Positions 9,671 to 17,797 are shown, counted from the stretch's first letter. The stretch: 36,493 nt of DNA from Nitrospirota bacterium (GCA_029859385.1 JAOUDF010000004.1:1-36493); one strand, 5' to 3'. Notes: a model not told the origin generated them from the sequence alone. Numbers and translations: made by a program.

Positions 9671-11383
9671 ATGATTACCTCTACTCTCGAAATGAACTTT
9701 GTTCCGACCGGCAGCATCTACCCCTCGCCCGCGGACTGGAGAGACACATTCATCTACTTTTTGCTGGTGGACCGGTTCGACGATAATGATAACGGCACGC
9801 AGCCCTACAACCCGGCAGCGCCGACGGATGGCAGAGATTCAGCGGACGGGAGGGTTTTTCAGGGCGGGAACCTGAAAGGGATCACCCGACGGCTCGATTA
9901 CATTAAAGGGCTCGGTGCAAATGCGGTATGGCTTAGCCCTGTATTCAGGAACCGCCAGGAAATGAACGACAGTTACCACGGCTACGGTATCCAGAATTTC
10001 CTTGAAGTAGATCCGCGTTTCGGGACAAGAGAAGACCTCAGAGAGCTGGTAGACAAGGCGCACGCGAAAGGAATGTACGTCATCCTCGACATCATCTTCA
10101 ACCATACAGGAGACAACTGGGCCTATCCAGAAAACTATCCTTACTATTACTGGAAAGAAGCGCAGGAACCTTTCCCCTTCGGCTTCTGGCGGGAAAAGGA
10201 TCCTCAAGCGGGATTTCAGCATGACGATGCTGTCTGGCCCAAAGAGCTCCAGCGTGAGGACTGCTACAAAAGGAGAGGGGAGATCAGGGACTGGTATGAC
10301 CAGAATGAAGCGATGAACGGCGATTTTCTTAGCCTGAAGGAGCTGGACATCAACAGGCCCGATGTGCTGGACGCCCTGATTAAATCGTACAAATACTGGA
10401 TATGCGAGACCGATATCGACGGTTTTCGCGTCGATACGGTCAAGCATATGGAAAGCAGCGCCACGGCAATCCTCTGCAATGCCGTGAGGGAATATGCGAA
10501 GAGTATCGGCAAACAGAACTTCTTCATCTTCGGAGAGATCGTTGGCGACGACAACATCATTCAAAGCTATATCGGTCGCAACAGCCGTCTGCCGCATACC
10601 AGCGAGCGTTTCCCTTCCCTTGACGCCGCCCTCGATTTCCCGCTCTATTTTGTTCTGGAAGAAGTCCTGAAAGGGTTCAGGAAGCCCGACGCACTTCGAG
10701 ACAGATATGAGCGCTTCCATACGCTCTATGCCGACCATGGCGCTGCCGGCAAAAACTTTGTCACCTTTGTCGACAATCACGACCAGATGTCAAGAAAGTA
10801 CAATCGGTTCATGCACGGCAACCCATACCCTCAACAAGCGGTTCTGGCCATAGGATATCTCCTGACCAGCCAGGGGATCCCATGTATTTACTATGGGACC
10901 GAGCAGGGTTTTGACGGCGGCGGAGATCAGGACTTCTATGTGCGGGAGTGCATGTTCGGAGGGACATGGGGCGCTTTTAACAGCACGGGTCGCCACTTTT
11001 TCGCCCCGGCGCATCCGATCTACCAGGGCATCTCAAAGATTGCCGAGGCCCGAAGAAATGAACCGGCGCTGCGCTACGGGAGGCAATACTTCCGTGAGAT
11101 ATCGGGGAATGGCACGGACTTCGGTCATCCCCAGGACGGCAATTGTACACTGGCTTATTCACGAGTGCTGGATACCACCGAAATAGTTGTCGCCTTGAAC
11201 CTTGGGTTAAATGCGAGGGGTGATTACGTGACAGTGGATTCAAATCTCTGCCCGGAAGGCACGACGATGGTCAACCTGCTCAAGCCGTCGGAAGAATTTA
11301 AGGTCGAGGCGCGAGGCGGAAGGCATGCGGTCAGGGTTGATCTCGGGGGGCACGGGATAGCGGTCTTGAAGCGAAAAGGGTGA
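9671..11383 (+). CDS. GH13 family alpha-amylase-type glycoside hydrolase
   Basis: A TIM-barrel enzyme acting on alpha-glucosidic bonds of starch, glycogen or maltodextrin. It is 570 aa. GH13 conserved regions are in order: DIIFNH (140-145); GFRVDTVKH with the catalytic nucleophile D255; FGEIVG with the acid/base E289; and FVDNHD with transition-state aspartate D369. An N-terminal ADWRDTFIYFLLVDRFDD is typical of secreted-amylase-like relatives, yet no signal peptide is visible, so it is probably cytoplasmic. A C-terminal beta domain covers roughly 470-570. The start has AAGGAG seven bases upstream. It is alone on its strand between hisZ and purA. The exact specificity (amylase, maltogenic enzyme or transferase) cannot be told. 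Confidence 0.9.
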   Translation: MITSTLEMNFVPTGSIYPSPADWRDTFIYFLLVDRFDDNDNGTQPYNPAAPTDGRDSADGRVFQGGNLKGITRRLDYIKGLGANAVWLSPVFRNRQEMNDSYHGYGIQNFLEVDPRFGTREDLRELVDKAHAKGMYVILDIIFNHTGDNWAYPENYPYYYWKEAQEPFPFGFWREKDPQAGFQHDDAVWPKELQREDCYKRRGEIRDWYDQNEAMNGDFLSLKELDINRPDVLDALIKSYKYWICETDIDGFRVDTVKHMESSATAILCNAVREYAKSIGKQNFFIFGEIVGDDNIIQSYIGRNSRLPHTSERFPSLDAALDFPLYFVLEEVLKGFRKPDALRDRYERFHTLYADHGAAGKNFVTFVDNHDQMSRKYNRFMHGNPYPQQAVLAIGYLLTSQGIPCIYYGTEQGFDGGGDQDFYVRECMFGGTWGAFNSTGRHFFAPAHPIYQGISKIAEARRNEPALRYGRQYFREISGNGTDFGHPQDGNCTLAYSRVLDTTEIVVALNLGLNARGDYVTVDSNLCPEGTTMVNLLKPSEEFKVEARGGRHAVRVDLGGHGIAVLKRKG

Positions 11384-11411
11384 AAGGGAAGCAAGGGGTC
11401 TACCGGTTGAA

Positions 11412-11440
11412 ACGCTTTGCCGAGGGTTTTCAGAAAGCGT
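11412..11440. terminator. Weak hairpin between the convergent amylase and hisZ genes
   Basis: ACGCTTT and AAAGCGT form a 7-bp stem around a 15-nt loop. On the plus strand CTTTG follows. It is in the right place for an amylase terminator but lacks a real U tract. Confidence 0.3.
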
Positions 11441-11449
11441 CTTTGTTCA

Positions 11450-12736
11450 TCAGCGACGCAGCGCGCCCAGGAGTTTCTCCGCCGGTATGGCCTGTTCACC
11501 GCCATCCTTAAGATCGACCAGCGCTACCGTACCTTTCGGCAGATCGCTCCTCCCAAGGATTACCACAAAGCGGCAGCGGTTTTTCCGCGCGTACTTCATC
11601 GACTCTTCTACGGAGCGCTTTACTATATCCCTCGCCACCGAGTAACCGGCCTCCCTGAGTTTTCCGCAGAGCTGAAAGGCCTCCCGCTTGTCGGCCTGGT
11701 AGTCGATGACAAGGATGTCGGTCCCCTTGGTCTCGGGGAGCCTCTTCTGTGTCTCCAGGGCGTTCATCACCCGCTCCAGGTCCAGGGCGAAACCGGTGGC
11801 GGCGGACGGTGTGCCGAACTTGCCAAGGAGGTTGTTGTAGCGCCCGCCGGAGCCCAGATGGCTGCCCATCCCCTCGGCAAAGATCTCGAAGATGACGCCG
11901 GTGTGGTAATCGAAGCCCCGCACCTCTCCCAGGTCGATGATGACATGCTCTTCAAGGCCGTAAGCCGCGAGCATCCGCCAGATTTCAGAGAGGTTCCCGA
12001 GGGCCTTTTTCGACTCCTCGTTCCCTGCATAGGTCGCCGCCTTCTCGAGGACCTCGGGACCACCAAACAGGTTGCAGGCGCCCAGGATGGCCTCCCGCTG
12101 CGCCTCATCAATCTCCACCCCTGCCAGCAATTCCACCAGTCGGGAGAAATTTTTCTTGCAGACCGCCTTCTGAATGTCGTCGGCCAGGGTGCCGCTGATT
12201 CCCGAGGCGTTGAGGATACCACGGTAAAACTCCACCTGCCCCAGGGCGATCTGGAATTTTTCCACTCCCGCCGCCTTCAGCACCTCGATGCACAGGGCGA
12301 TTACCTCTGCGTCGGCCTCCGGTTCGTCCAGGCCTATGAGTTCGGCCCCCAGCTGGATGATCTCCCTCTGTCTCCCCCCGTGCTCGCTCTCGTACCTAAA
12401 GACACTCTGGGAATAGCAGAGGCGCATCGGCTTCGGCTGGTCAGCCATGGTGGTGGAGACGATGCGCGCCACCTGCGGAGTGACATCGGGGCGCAGCACC
12501 ATCATCCGGCCGGTGGAGCGCTCGGTGATCCGGTAGCTCTTCTTGAGGATATCCTCGTGGGTGCCCGCCGAGAGAAGGTCAAGATACTCGAAGGGCGGGG
12601 GAACTATCTCCCGGTATCCCCAGCGGCCAAAGACGGCCAGGGTCTGTTCCTCTATCCACCGCTTGCGGGCGGCGGCTTCGGGTTGAAAGGTGAGGACGCC
12701 CTTTGGGGTGAGTGGCCCCTTGTCACTTTTTTTCAT
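11450..12736 (-). CDS. hisZ: ATP phosphoribosyltransferase regulatory subunit HisZ
   Basis: A histidyl-tRNA-synthetase paralogue that does not charge tRNA. It forms a hetero-octamer with the short form of HisG, which catalyses the first step of histidine synthesis. Class II synthetase motifs are visible: RPDVTPQVARIV (motif 2 region), QLGAELIGLDEPEADAEVI, GGRYNNLLGKFG and TGFALDLERVM. With ATG at 12736 the length is 428 aa. That start has AGGA at good spacing, whereas the track's TTG at 12769 lies inside the U tract of the serA terminator. No hisG is in the window. A bona fide HisRS is a less likely reading because the histidine-binding signature LVRGLDYYT is replaced by VRGFDYHTG and the anticodon domain is weak. 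Confidence 0.85.
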   Translation of the reverse strand: MKKSDKGPLTPKGVLTFQPEAAARKRWIEEQTLAVFGRWGYREIVPPPFEYLDLLSAGTHEDILKKSYRITERSTGRMMVLRPDVTPQVARIVSTTMADQPKPMRLCYSQSVFRYESEHGGRQREIIQLGAELIGLDEPEADAEVIALCIEVLKAAGVEKFQIALGQVEFYRGILNASGISGTLADDIQKAVCKKNFSRLVELLAGVEIDEAQREAILGACNLFGGPEVLEKAATYAGNEESKKALGNLSEIWRMLAAYGLEEHVIIDLGEVRGFDYHTGVIFEIFAEGMGSHLGSGGRYNNLLGKFGTPSAATGFALDLERVMNALETQKRLPETKGTDILVIDYQADKREAFQLCGKLREAGYSVARDIVKRSVEESMKYARKNRCRFVVILGRSDLPKGTVALVDLKDGGEQAIPAEKLLGALRR

Positions 12737-12764
12737 CGTTTCCTGTTTCGAAATATGGGCGAAA

Positions 12765-12794
12765 AGCAAAAGGCCCTCCGGTCGTCGGAGGGCC
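12765..12794 (-). terminator. Intrinsic terminator of serA
   Basis: A perfect 9-bp GC stem GGCCCTCCG/CGGAGGGCC with a 5-nt loop (12772-12794). On the minus strand it is followed by TTTTGCTTTT. It separates serA from hisZ. Confidence 0.85.
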
Positions 12795-12826
12795 CTGCGA
12801 TAACCAGGTTCAGGAGCTCAACGACC

Positions 12827-14407
12827 TTACAGCTTTATCTGCTTGGCCGAAATGATGTTCGGCAGCTTCCTGATCTCGTCCAGAACCTCGGCCGATGCCG
12901 CTGAATCGACATTGACGACCGAAATGGCATTCTCGCCAAGGGCGCGTCTGCCGAACTCCATGCGGGCGATGTTGATGCCGTGCTTGCCAAGGGTGGAACC
13001 GATGTTTCCGATAACGCCCGGCTTGTCATAGTTCTGCATGACCAGCATATGGCCCTCGGGGAAGGCCTCAACGGCGAACTTGTCGATCTCGACGATCCGG
13101 GGCTCCTTCTTGTGGAAGAGGGCGCCGGAAACCGCGTGGACTCCCTGCGCGGTCTTTACCTTCACGGTGATGAGGGAGGCAAAGTCGTGGGTGTCGCTGG
13201 ACTTGGTCTCGCGGACCTCGATGCCCCTCTCCTTGGCCATGATCGGTGCGTTGACGTAGTTTACATGCTCCGAAATCGGCGTCAGCAAACCCTTCAGCGC
13301 AGCGATGGTGACCGGGCCGACGTTCATCTCGGCAACTTCACCGGAGTACTCGATCTCTATCTCGGTAAGGCCGCCTTCGTAGAGCTGGGCCTGGAAGGCC
13401 CCGAGCTTCTCGGCCAGGGCCAGATAGGGCTGTACCCGGGGAAGCTGGTCCGCCGGCACGGAAGAGACGTTGACCGCATTGCGCACCACGCCGTTTACGA
13501 GATAGTCGGCGATCTGCTCCGCCACCGCCAGCGCCACATTCTCCTGGGCTTCAAGCGTGGATGCGCCCAGGTGGGGCGTGCCGATGAAGTTGTCCAGCGT
13601 CAGCAGCGGATGGGCCGGGTCTACCGGTTCCTTCTCGAAGACGTCGAGGGCCGCTGTGGCGACATGCTTGCTCACAAGGGCGTCATACAGTGCCTTCTCG
13701 TCGATGATGCCGCCACGGGCCGCACATACGATAACCACGCCCTTCTTCATCTGGGCGATGACGTCGGCGTTGATGAGCCCCTTGGTCTCCGGGGTCAGCG
13801 GCGAGTGGATGGTGATGAAGTCCGACTTCTTGTACAGGGTCGGCAGGTCAACCTGCTCCACGCCCAGCTGGGCGGCCTTCTCGGGGGAGAGGAAGGGATC
13901 AAAGGCGACGACGTTCATGAACAGGCCGTTGGCGACCCGTGCTACGTGGCTGCCGATCTGGCCGAGGCCGATGATACCGAGGGTCTTGTTGTAGAGCTCG
14001 ATACCCATGCGGCTCTTTTCCCACTTGCCCGCCTTGAGCGCGCCGGCTGCCTGCGGCACCTGACGGCATGCGGCGAAGAGGAGCGCAACCGCGTGCTCGG
14101 CGGTGGTGACGGTGTTGCCGCCGGGGGTGTTCATTACCACGATGCCCTTGGCCGAGGCCGCCTTCACATCGATATTGTCCACACCGGAACCGGCGCGGCC
14201 GATTACCTTCAGCTTATCAGCGGCGGCGATGATCTCCGCCGTTGCCTTGGTGGCACTTCTTACGACGAGTCCGTCGTACTTCCCTATCTCTTTCTTCAGC
14301 TCCTCAGGGTTGGCGGCCAGCGAGGTGTTTACGTCCACCTCGATCCCGGCCTTCTTCAGTATATCTACCCCCTGATCGGAGATTTTGTCACTCACCAGTA
14401 CACGCAT
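12827..14407 (-). CDS. serA: D-3-phosphoglycerate dehydrogenase
   Basis: It oxidises 3-phosphoglycerate to 3-phosphohydroxypyruvate with NAD+, the first step of serine synthesis. It is 526 aa, the long form with an intervening domain before the C-terminal ACT domain. The Rossmann motif GLGQIG is at 147-152. The catalytic triad is R231 (CAARGGIIDE), E260 (DVFEKEP) and H279 (GTPHLGAST). The ACT domain, from about residue 450, starts MLVMQNYDKPGVIGNIGSTL and is the likely serine-feedback site. The ATG follows GGAGGAA. It lies downstream of a class V aminotransferase on the same strand, consistent with a serine operon. A dispersed repeat sits between the two. Confidence 0.97.
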   Translation of the reverse strand: MRVLVSDKISDQGVDILKKAGIEVDVNTSLAANPEELKKEIGKYDGLVVRSATKATAEIIAAADKLKVIGRAGSGVDNIDVKAASAKGIVVMNTPGGNTVTTAEHAVALLFAACRQVPQAAGALKAGKWEKSRMGIELYNKTLGIIGLGQIGSHVARVANGLFMNVVAFDPFLSPEKAAQLGVEQVDLPTLYKKSDFITIHSPLTPETKGLINADVIAQMKKGVVIVCAARGGIIDEKALYDALVSKHVATAALDVFEKEPVDPAHPLLTLDNFIGTPHLGASTLEAQENVALAVAEQIADYLVNGVVRNAVNVSSVPADQLPRVQPYLALAEKLGAFQAQLYEGGLTEIEIEYSGEVAEMNVGPVTIAALKGLLTPISEHVNYVNAPIMAKERGIEVRETKSSDTHDFASLITVKVKTAQGVHAVSGALFHKKEPRIVEIDKFAVEAFPEGHMLVMQNYDKPGVIGNIGSTLGKHGINIARMEFGRRALGENAISVVNVDSAASAEVLDEIRKLPNIISAKQIKL

Positions 14408-14431
14408 TTAACAGTTCCTCCGCTTAACAAA

Positions 14432-14506
14432 GTCGTCACACCGGTGAAAACCGGTGTCCAGGGGTTGTGCGCCCATTCGCTGGATTCCGGCTTCCGCCGG
14501 AATGAC
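14432..14506. repeat. Two-hairpin dispersed repeat, copy 1
   Basis: The element reads GTCGTCACACCGGTGAAAAC... then ...TTCCGGCTTCCGCCGGAATG AC. The first hairpin is ACACCGGT-GAAA-ACCGGTGT ending in CCAG; the second is GATTCCGGC-TTCC-GCCGGAAT preceded by CTG and ending TGAC. The outer ends GTCA/TGAC are inverted. A second copy with the same plan and different stem sequences lies at 22554. Such elements resemble small palindromic intergenic repeats seen in many proteobacteria. Confidence 0.7.
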
Positions 14507-14528
14507 AAACCAAAGGCGTTTCAGACTC

Positions 14529-15668
14529 TTACTTCTTGCAAAGAATTTCCTGAGCCGCTGCTACACCCTTGCCGAACTCCACGGGATGACCCAGACCCTT
14601 CAGTACCATCTCCGTCGCGGAAACGGCGGTGATGACATCGAAGGTGTCGGCATACCCGAGGTGGGCGATGCGGAAGATCTTCCCCTTGAGGTGGTCCTGA
14701 CCGCCGGCGGCGGTAATGCCGTACTTCACGCGGAGGTCCTTGTATATCTGCTGACCGTCAACCCCTGCCGGTGCACAGACCGCGGTGAGGGCGTTGGACG
14801 GCGACTGCTTCGGGAAGAGCTCCATGCCCAGCGCCTTGTAGGCGGCGCGGGTGGCGTCGGCCAGCCTCTGCTGACGGCCGAAGACGTTCTCCAGCCCCTC
14901 GGCCTTCATCATCTTGAGCGCCTCGCGAAGGCCGATGATGAGCGACACGGCGGAGGTGAAGGCCGTCTGGTTCTTGGCCAGGTTTTCCCGCTCTTTCTTG
15001 AGGTTGAAATAGAACTTGCTGTTCTTCGCCTTGTCGGCCATGGCCCATGCCTTGTCGGAAACGCTTACGCAGGCAAGACCGGGAGGCAGCATCAGCGCCT
15101 TCTGGGAGCCGGTAACCACGATGTCCACGCCCCAGTCGTCGGTCTTGATATCGAAGACGCCGATGGCGGTGATGGCGTCCACCACGAGGATGGTATTCGC
15201 GCGCGGCTTCACGATCTCGGCTATGGCCTTCGTGTCATGTGCGACGCCCGTGGAGGTCTCGCTGGCCTGCATGTAGACCGCCTTGATGGAGGGGTCCTTG
15301 TCGAGGGCCGCCTTTACCGTCTGCGGGTCAATCGCGTATCCCCATTCCACCTTGATCTCTTCAACCTGCACGCCGAAGGCCTGGCAGATCTTGGTCCAGC
15401 GCTCGCCGAACTTTCCGCCGTTGAGGACAAGGGCCTTGTCGCCGGGGTTGAGGAAGTTGTTTACCGATGCAACCATGCCGCCGGTACCGGTCGAGACGAG
15501 AATCATCACGTCGTTCTTCGTCTGGAAGAGCCACTGGAGGTCCTTCTTCGCCTCATCAAGGACGGGAAGGAACTCGGGAGCCCGGTGGTGAATAATGGGC
15601 AGGGACATTGCGGACAGAACCTCCGGCGGAACCGGAGTTGGTCCAGGAGCCAGCAGGTACTTTTTCAT
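14529..15668 (-). CDS. Class V PLP-dependent aminotransferase (serine-pyruvate / alanine-glyoxylate type)
   Basis: A fold-type I pyridoxal-phosphate aminotransferase of 379 aa. The PLP lysine is K190 in VVTGSQKALMLPPG and the PLP-pyridine aspartate is D164 in LVVDAITAIG. The phosphate-binding STGTGGM is near residue 59. The family uses serine, alanine, pyruvate and glyoxylate as substrates. Being directly upstream of serA, it may supply the aminotransferase step of phosphoserine synthesis in place of SerC, or interconvert serine and glyoxylate; this is inference. The ATG has GAGGAGG upstream and a good promoter at 15729-15757. Confidence 0.9.
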   Translation of the reverse strand: MKKYLLAPGPTPVPPEVLSAMSLPIIHHRAPEFLPVLDEAKKDLQWLFQTKNDVMILVSTGTGGMVASVNNFLNPGDKALVLNGGKFGERWTKICQAFGVQVEEIKVEWGYAIDPQTVKAALDKDPSIKAVYMQASETSTGVAHDTKAIAEIVKPRANTILVVDAITAIGVFDIKTDDWGVDIVVTGSQKALMLPPGLACVSVSDKAWAMADKAKNSKFYFNLKKERENLAKNQTAFTSAVSLIIGLREALKMMKAEGLENVFGRQQRLADATRAAYKALGMELFPKQSPSNALTAVCAPAGVDGQQIYKDLRVKYGITAAGGQDHLKGKIFRIAHLGYADTFDVITAVSATEMVLKGLGHPVEFGKGVAAAQEILCKK

Positions 15669-15728
15669 CGGCGAAACCTCCTCGAACTAGCTGTTTTTGT
15701 TATGGTTTTTCGGAAAAATGGAAACGGT

Positions 15729-15757
15729 ACGCTAACACGGGGTTAATTTTTTGTCAA
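15729..15757 (-). promoter_or_regulatory. Sigma-70-type promoter for the aminotransferase-serA unit
   Basis: On the minus strand TTGACA (15757-15752), 17 bp, then TAGCGT (15734-15729). The -35 is perfect and the -10 moderate. It is 60 bp upstream of the start codon. Confidence 0.6.
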
Positions 15758-15800
15758 GGAAAAGAGTTTTTCCATAAACTGGATTTCTACACCACGCAGG

Positions 15801-15836
15801 CAAAAAAAATCTCCGGGCGGTGTTGTGCCCGGAGAT
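15801..15836 (-). terminator. Intrinsic terminator of the Tim44-like gene
   Basis: A 10-bp perfect stem ATCTCCGGGC/GCCCGGAGAT with an 8-nt loop (15809-15836). On the minus strand it runs directly into a T tract. Confidence 0.88.
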
Positions 15837-15868
15837 CGGTTGTTTTCTTAAAGGAAAGGGCTTGCCGG

Positions 15869-16834
15869 TTATGCCTGGTTGATTGCCGACAGCCTCCAGG
15901 GGTTGTTCCCCACGGTCCGCGTCAAGGTCCAGTATTCCTCGAACTTGACCGGCTCCGTCTTGCTGCCGGCAATAATCTCGCCGCTTTCTTTTACCGTGTA
16001 GTCCAGCAGGTTGGCGTATATCCGCACCGTCACGAAATCCTGCCCCGTTTCCTGCCACGCCTCGGTAATTTCCACATCTCTCACCGCCACATTCTCCATG
16101 CGGTTCAAAGTCTTCTCCCGCAGCATCCTGTCTATGTCTTCCTGAAGGATTCGCCGCATTTCGTCGGTGAGAAGGTCTCCCGCCGGGGCCAGGTCGCGGT
16201 TCATCCATGCCCCCTGGACCTTGAAGAAGGTGTCCATGGCAGCGTCCTTGAAGCGGCCTTCGTCAAAAGACGGATCGAACTGGCGGATATGCGTGAGGCC
16301 CGTCTCCCGATCGCTGAGGGTTGGTGCGTAGGCGGGTTGAACTGGGGGCTCCTGTGTTGCCACCGGTGAACCGCTGCCGTAGGCTGTGGCGCCCTGGTAG
16401 GCGTAGCTTTCTTCCCTTCTTCCCTTGACCATCCTGAAAATCATGTAACCAATGCCGGCAACAAGGATGATCTCGAAGAGTCCTATGCCGCTTCCACCCA
16501 AGCCACCGGTGCCGGCGAACCCGAGGCTGCTGAAGAGCATGCCTCCCAGCAACCCTCCCAGAATCCCGCCTCCCATGCCGCGCATGAAACCGCCGCCGGC
16601 CGGCTGTTGCTGGTAGGGCATCTGCTGTACGGGCGACGGAGCGACCTGCTGTTGAGATGGGGCGGTCTGGGTTGAAGGTTTGCTGGTCAGGGGAGTGGAA
16701 TAACTCCGCGAGCCGCGGCTTCCGCCGGACCTGCCGCCGCCCGCCCGGGCTTCGGATTCCAGCTCGAGGACGGTCAGAGAAAGGAAAAGTACCGACGCCG
16801 CTATGGCAAACCATTTGAACATGCCTTTGCTCAT
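15869..16834 (-). CDS. Tim44-like domain membrane protein
   Basis: A 321-aa protein. An N-terminal hydrophobic signal or anchor (about 6-24) is followed by a low-complexity Ser/Gly/Gln/Pro stretch (32-80), glycine-rich membrane segments (about 82-110), and a clear transmembrane helix (IGLFEIILVAGIGYMIF, about 117-133). The C-terminal domain from about 185 (FDPSFDEGRF...AMDTFFKVQGAW) has the look of the Tim44-like fold, which in mitochondria tethers import machinery. Bacterial members are uncharacterised inner-membrane proteins. The ATG follows GGAGA. It has its own terminator, so it is monocistronic. Confidence 0.8.
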   Translation of the reverse strand: MSKGMFKWFAIAASVLFLSLTVLELESEARAGGGRSGGSRGSRSYSTPLTSKPSTQTAPSQQQVAPSPVQQMPYQQQPAGGGFMRGMGGGILGGLLGGMLFSSLGFAGTGGLGGSGIGLFEIILVAGIGYMIFRMVKGRREESYAYQGATAYGSGSPVATQEPPVQPAYAPTLSDRETGLTHIRQFDPSFDEGRFKDAAMDTFFKVQGAWMNRDLAPAGDLLTDEMRRILQEDIDRMLREKTLNRMENVAVRDVEITEAWQETGQDFVTVRIYANLLDYTVKESGEIIAGSKTEPVKFEEYWTLTRTVGNNPWRLSAINQA

Positions 16835-16883
16835 AAATCTCCATTAATAAGGTTATGACGGCATCCGGCCGTCCCGTTATTTT

Positions 16884-16900
16884 CGGGCAGATTCTGCCCG
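16884..16900. promoter_or_regulatory. 17-bp perfect palindrome upstream of the Tim44-like gene
   Basis: CGGGCAGATTCTGCCCG is an 8-1-8 inverted repeat, 50 bp upstream of the Tim44-like start. On the plus strand ACGGTTTTTG follows, so it could act as a terminator of leftover rightward transcription, or be an operator for the divergent gene. Confidence 0.4.
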
Positions 16901-17057
16901 ACGGTTTTTGCAAAGTCAAGACGAATAGCGGTGCGGACCGTCTGGCCGGAAATCAGCGGCCAAGAAGGCGGGAGGGTTTCCCATTGTCGCCCCTTTGCCG
17001 TTGTGGTATTTTAGCAGTCGTTGTGTTGGACAGGAGGTTTTCATACAGGAGGGAGTA

Positions 17058-17255
17058 ATGTCTGAAAAGATTACCAAGGATCAGATACTCAACAACGTGC
17101 TGGCCAAATACCCCGCGACCATGGGAGTCTTCAACGACTTCAATATCGACTCGTGCTGTGGTGGAGCGGTGCCTATCGAAGAAGCCTGCAAGCGCGACGG
17201 CGCTGACACCGGCAAGGTGATCGATGCGCTCAACAAGGCGGCGGGACTGGCGTAA
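17058..17255 (+). CDS. Stand-alone ScdA_N (DUF542) domain mini-protein
   Basis: A 65-aa protein. The domain is the N-terminal part of the iron-sulfur repair proteins ScdA/YtfE/RIC, here without the hemerythrin-like di-iron domain. The signature IDSCCGGAVPIEEACKRDGAD has C33, C34 and C44. The start is ATG at 17058 behind AGGAGGGAG; the track's start at 16995 adds 21 unlikely residues. Whether it binds a metal, a thiol or nitric oxide on its own is not known. It is followed at once by a terminator hairpin, so it forms a single-gene unit. Confidence 0.88.
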   Translation: MSEKITKDQILNNVLAKYPATMGVFNDFNIDSCCGGAVPIEEACKRDGADTGKVIDALNKAAGLA

Positions 17256-17287
17256 AAAGATCGGCCCCCGGTTCTCGTCCGGGGGCC
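17253..17287. terminator. Intrinsic terminator between the ScdA_N and coiled-coil genes
   Basis: A 9-bp GC-only stem GGCCCCCGG/CCGGGGGCC with a 7-nt loop (17263-17287). On the minus strand it runs to TTTTT after GATC, so it best terminates the leftward coiled-coil gene. It probably also stops the rightward gene, which ends at 17255. Confidence 0.75.
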
Positions 17288-17291
17288 CCGG

Positions 17292-17696
17292 TCACTGCTG
17301 ACTGGAATTTTCTGATTTGGTGCCGAACAATCCTTTGATCTTGTCGAAGGTCTCCCCGGCTTTCTGATACGCCTCTTTGAACTGATCGCCGACTTCCTGG
17401 CCTATTTCGCCCTTCCGCTCGTTGAGGTCCTTCAGCTTTGCCACGGCATTATCCTTTTGCTCGATGAACTGTGCCTTCAGTTCGCGAAATTCCTCCCGTG
17501 TCTTTTTCCCCAGCTTTTTCCCCTTCGCCTCCATCTCCTTGAGATTCTCTTCCCACTCATGCAGCTTCTTCTTTGCCGCGTCGAGAGAAGAGTCGACCTT
17601 CTGGCCCACAGTCTCATCGGTTTTTTCCTGGGCGTAGCAGATACCCCCGGCAATAAGGAATTGAATGGCAAGGACGAGGGCTGCGAGTTGTCTCAT
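17292..17696 (-). CDS. Secreted coiled-coil protein of unknown function
   Basis: A 134-aa protein from ATG at 17696 (AAGGAGA four to five bases upstream); the track's longer start at 17714 has no support. Residues 1-22 form a signal peptide (MRQLAALVLAIQFLIAGGICYA) with a probable cut after CYA. The remainder is highly charged, Lys/Glu-rich and helical with heptad patterns (KKKLHEWEENLKEMEAKGKK...), so it is probably a periplasmic coiled coil similar in style to apolipoprotein-like bacterial proteins. I recognise no enzyme motif. A near-consensus promoter lies upstream. Confidence 0.75.
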   Translation of the reverse strand: MRQLAALVLAIQFLIAGGICYAQEKTDETVGQKVDSSLDAAKKKLHEWEENLKEMEAKGKKLGKKTREEFRELKAQFIEQKDNAVAKLKDLNERKGEIGQEVGDQFKEAYQKAGETFDKIKGLFGTKSENSSQQ

Positions 17697-17733
17697 ATAG
17701 TCTCCTTTCAGCAAACAGGGATAAACCGTTGTT

Positions 17734-17761
17734 ACTATACGGCATCTTTGACCAAAATCAA
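17734..17761 (-). promoter_or_regulatory. Sigma-70-type promoter for the coiled-coil gene
   Basis: On the minus strand TTGATT (17761-17756), 16 bp, then TATAGT (17739-17734), 38 bp from the start codon. Confidence 0.55.
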
Positions 17762-17797
17762 TGGCCCGTGTTCCCGCTTGCCGTCGCCGCGAACTAG

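Noticed and set aside
12737-12769. Extended hisZ start at TTG 12769
   Set aside because: It lies within the U tract of the serA terminator. ATG at 12736 has a proper Shine-Dalgarno.
11417-12904. Long plus-strand ORF (495 aa) opposite hisZ, and a similar 550-aa ORF opposite serA (12980-14632)
   Set aside because: Shadows of well-identified minus-strand genes. Their sequences show the low-complexity His/Leu/Gly-rich bias of antisense frames in GC-rich DNA and have no ribosome site.
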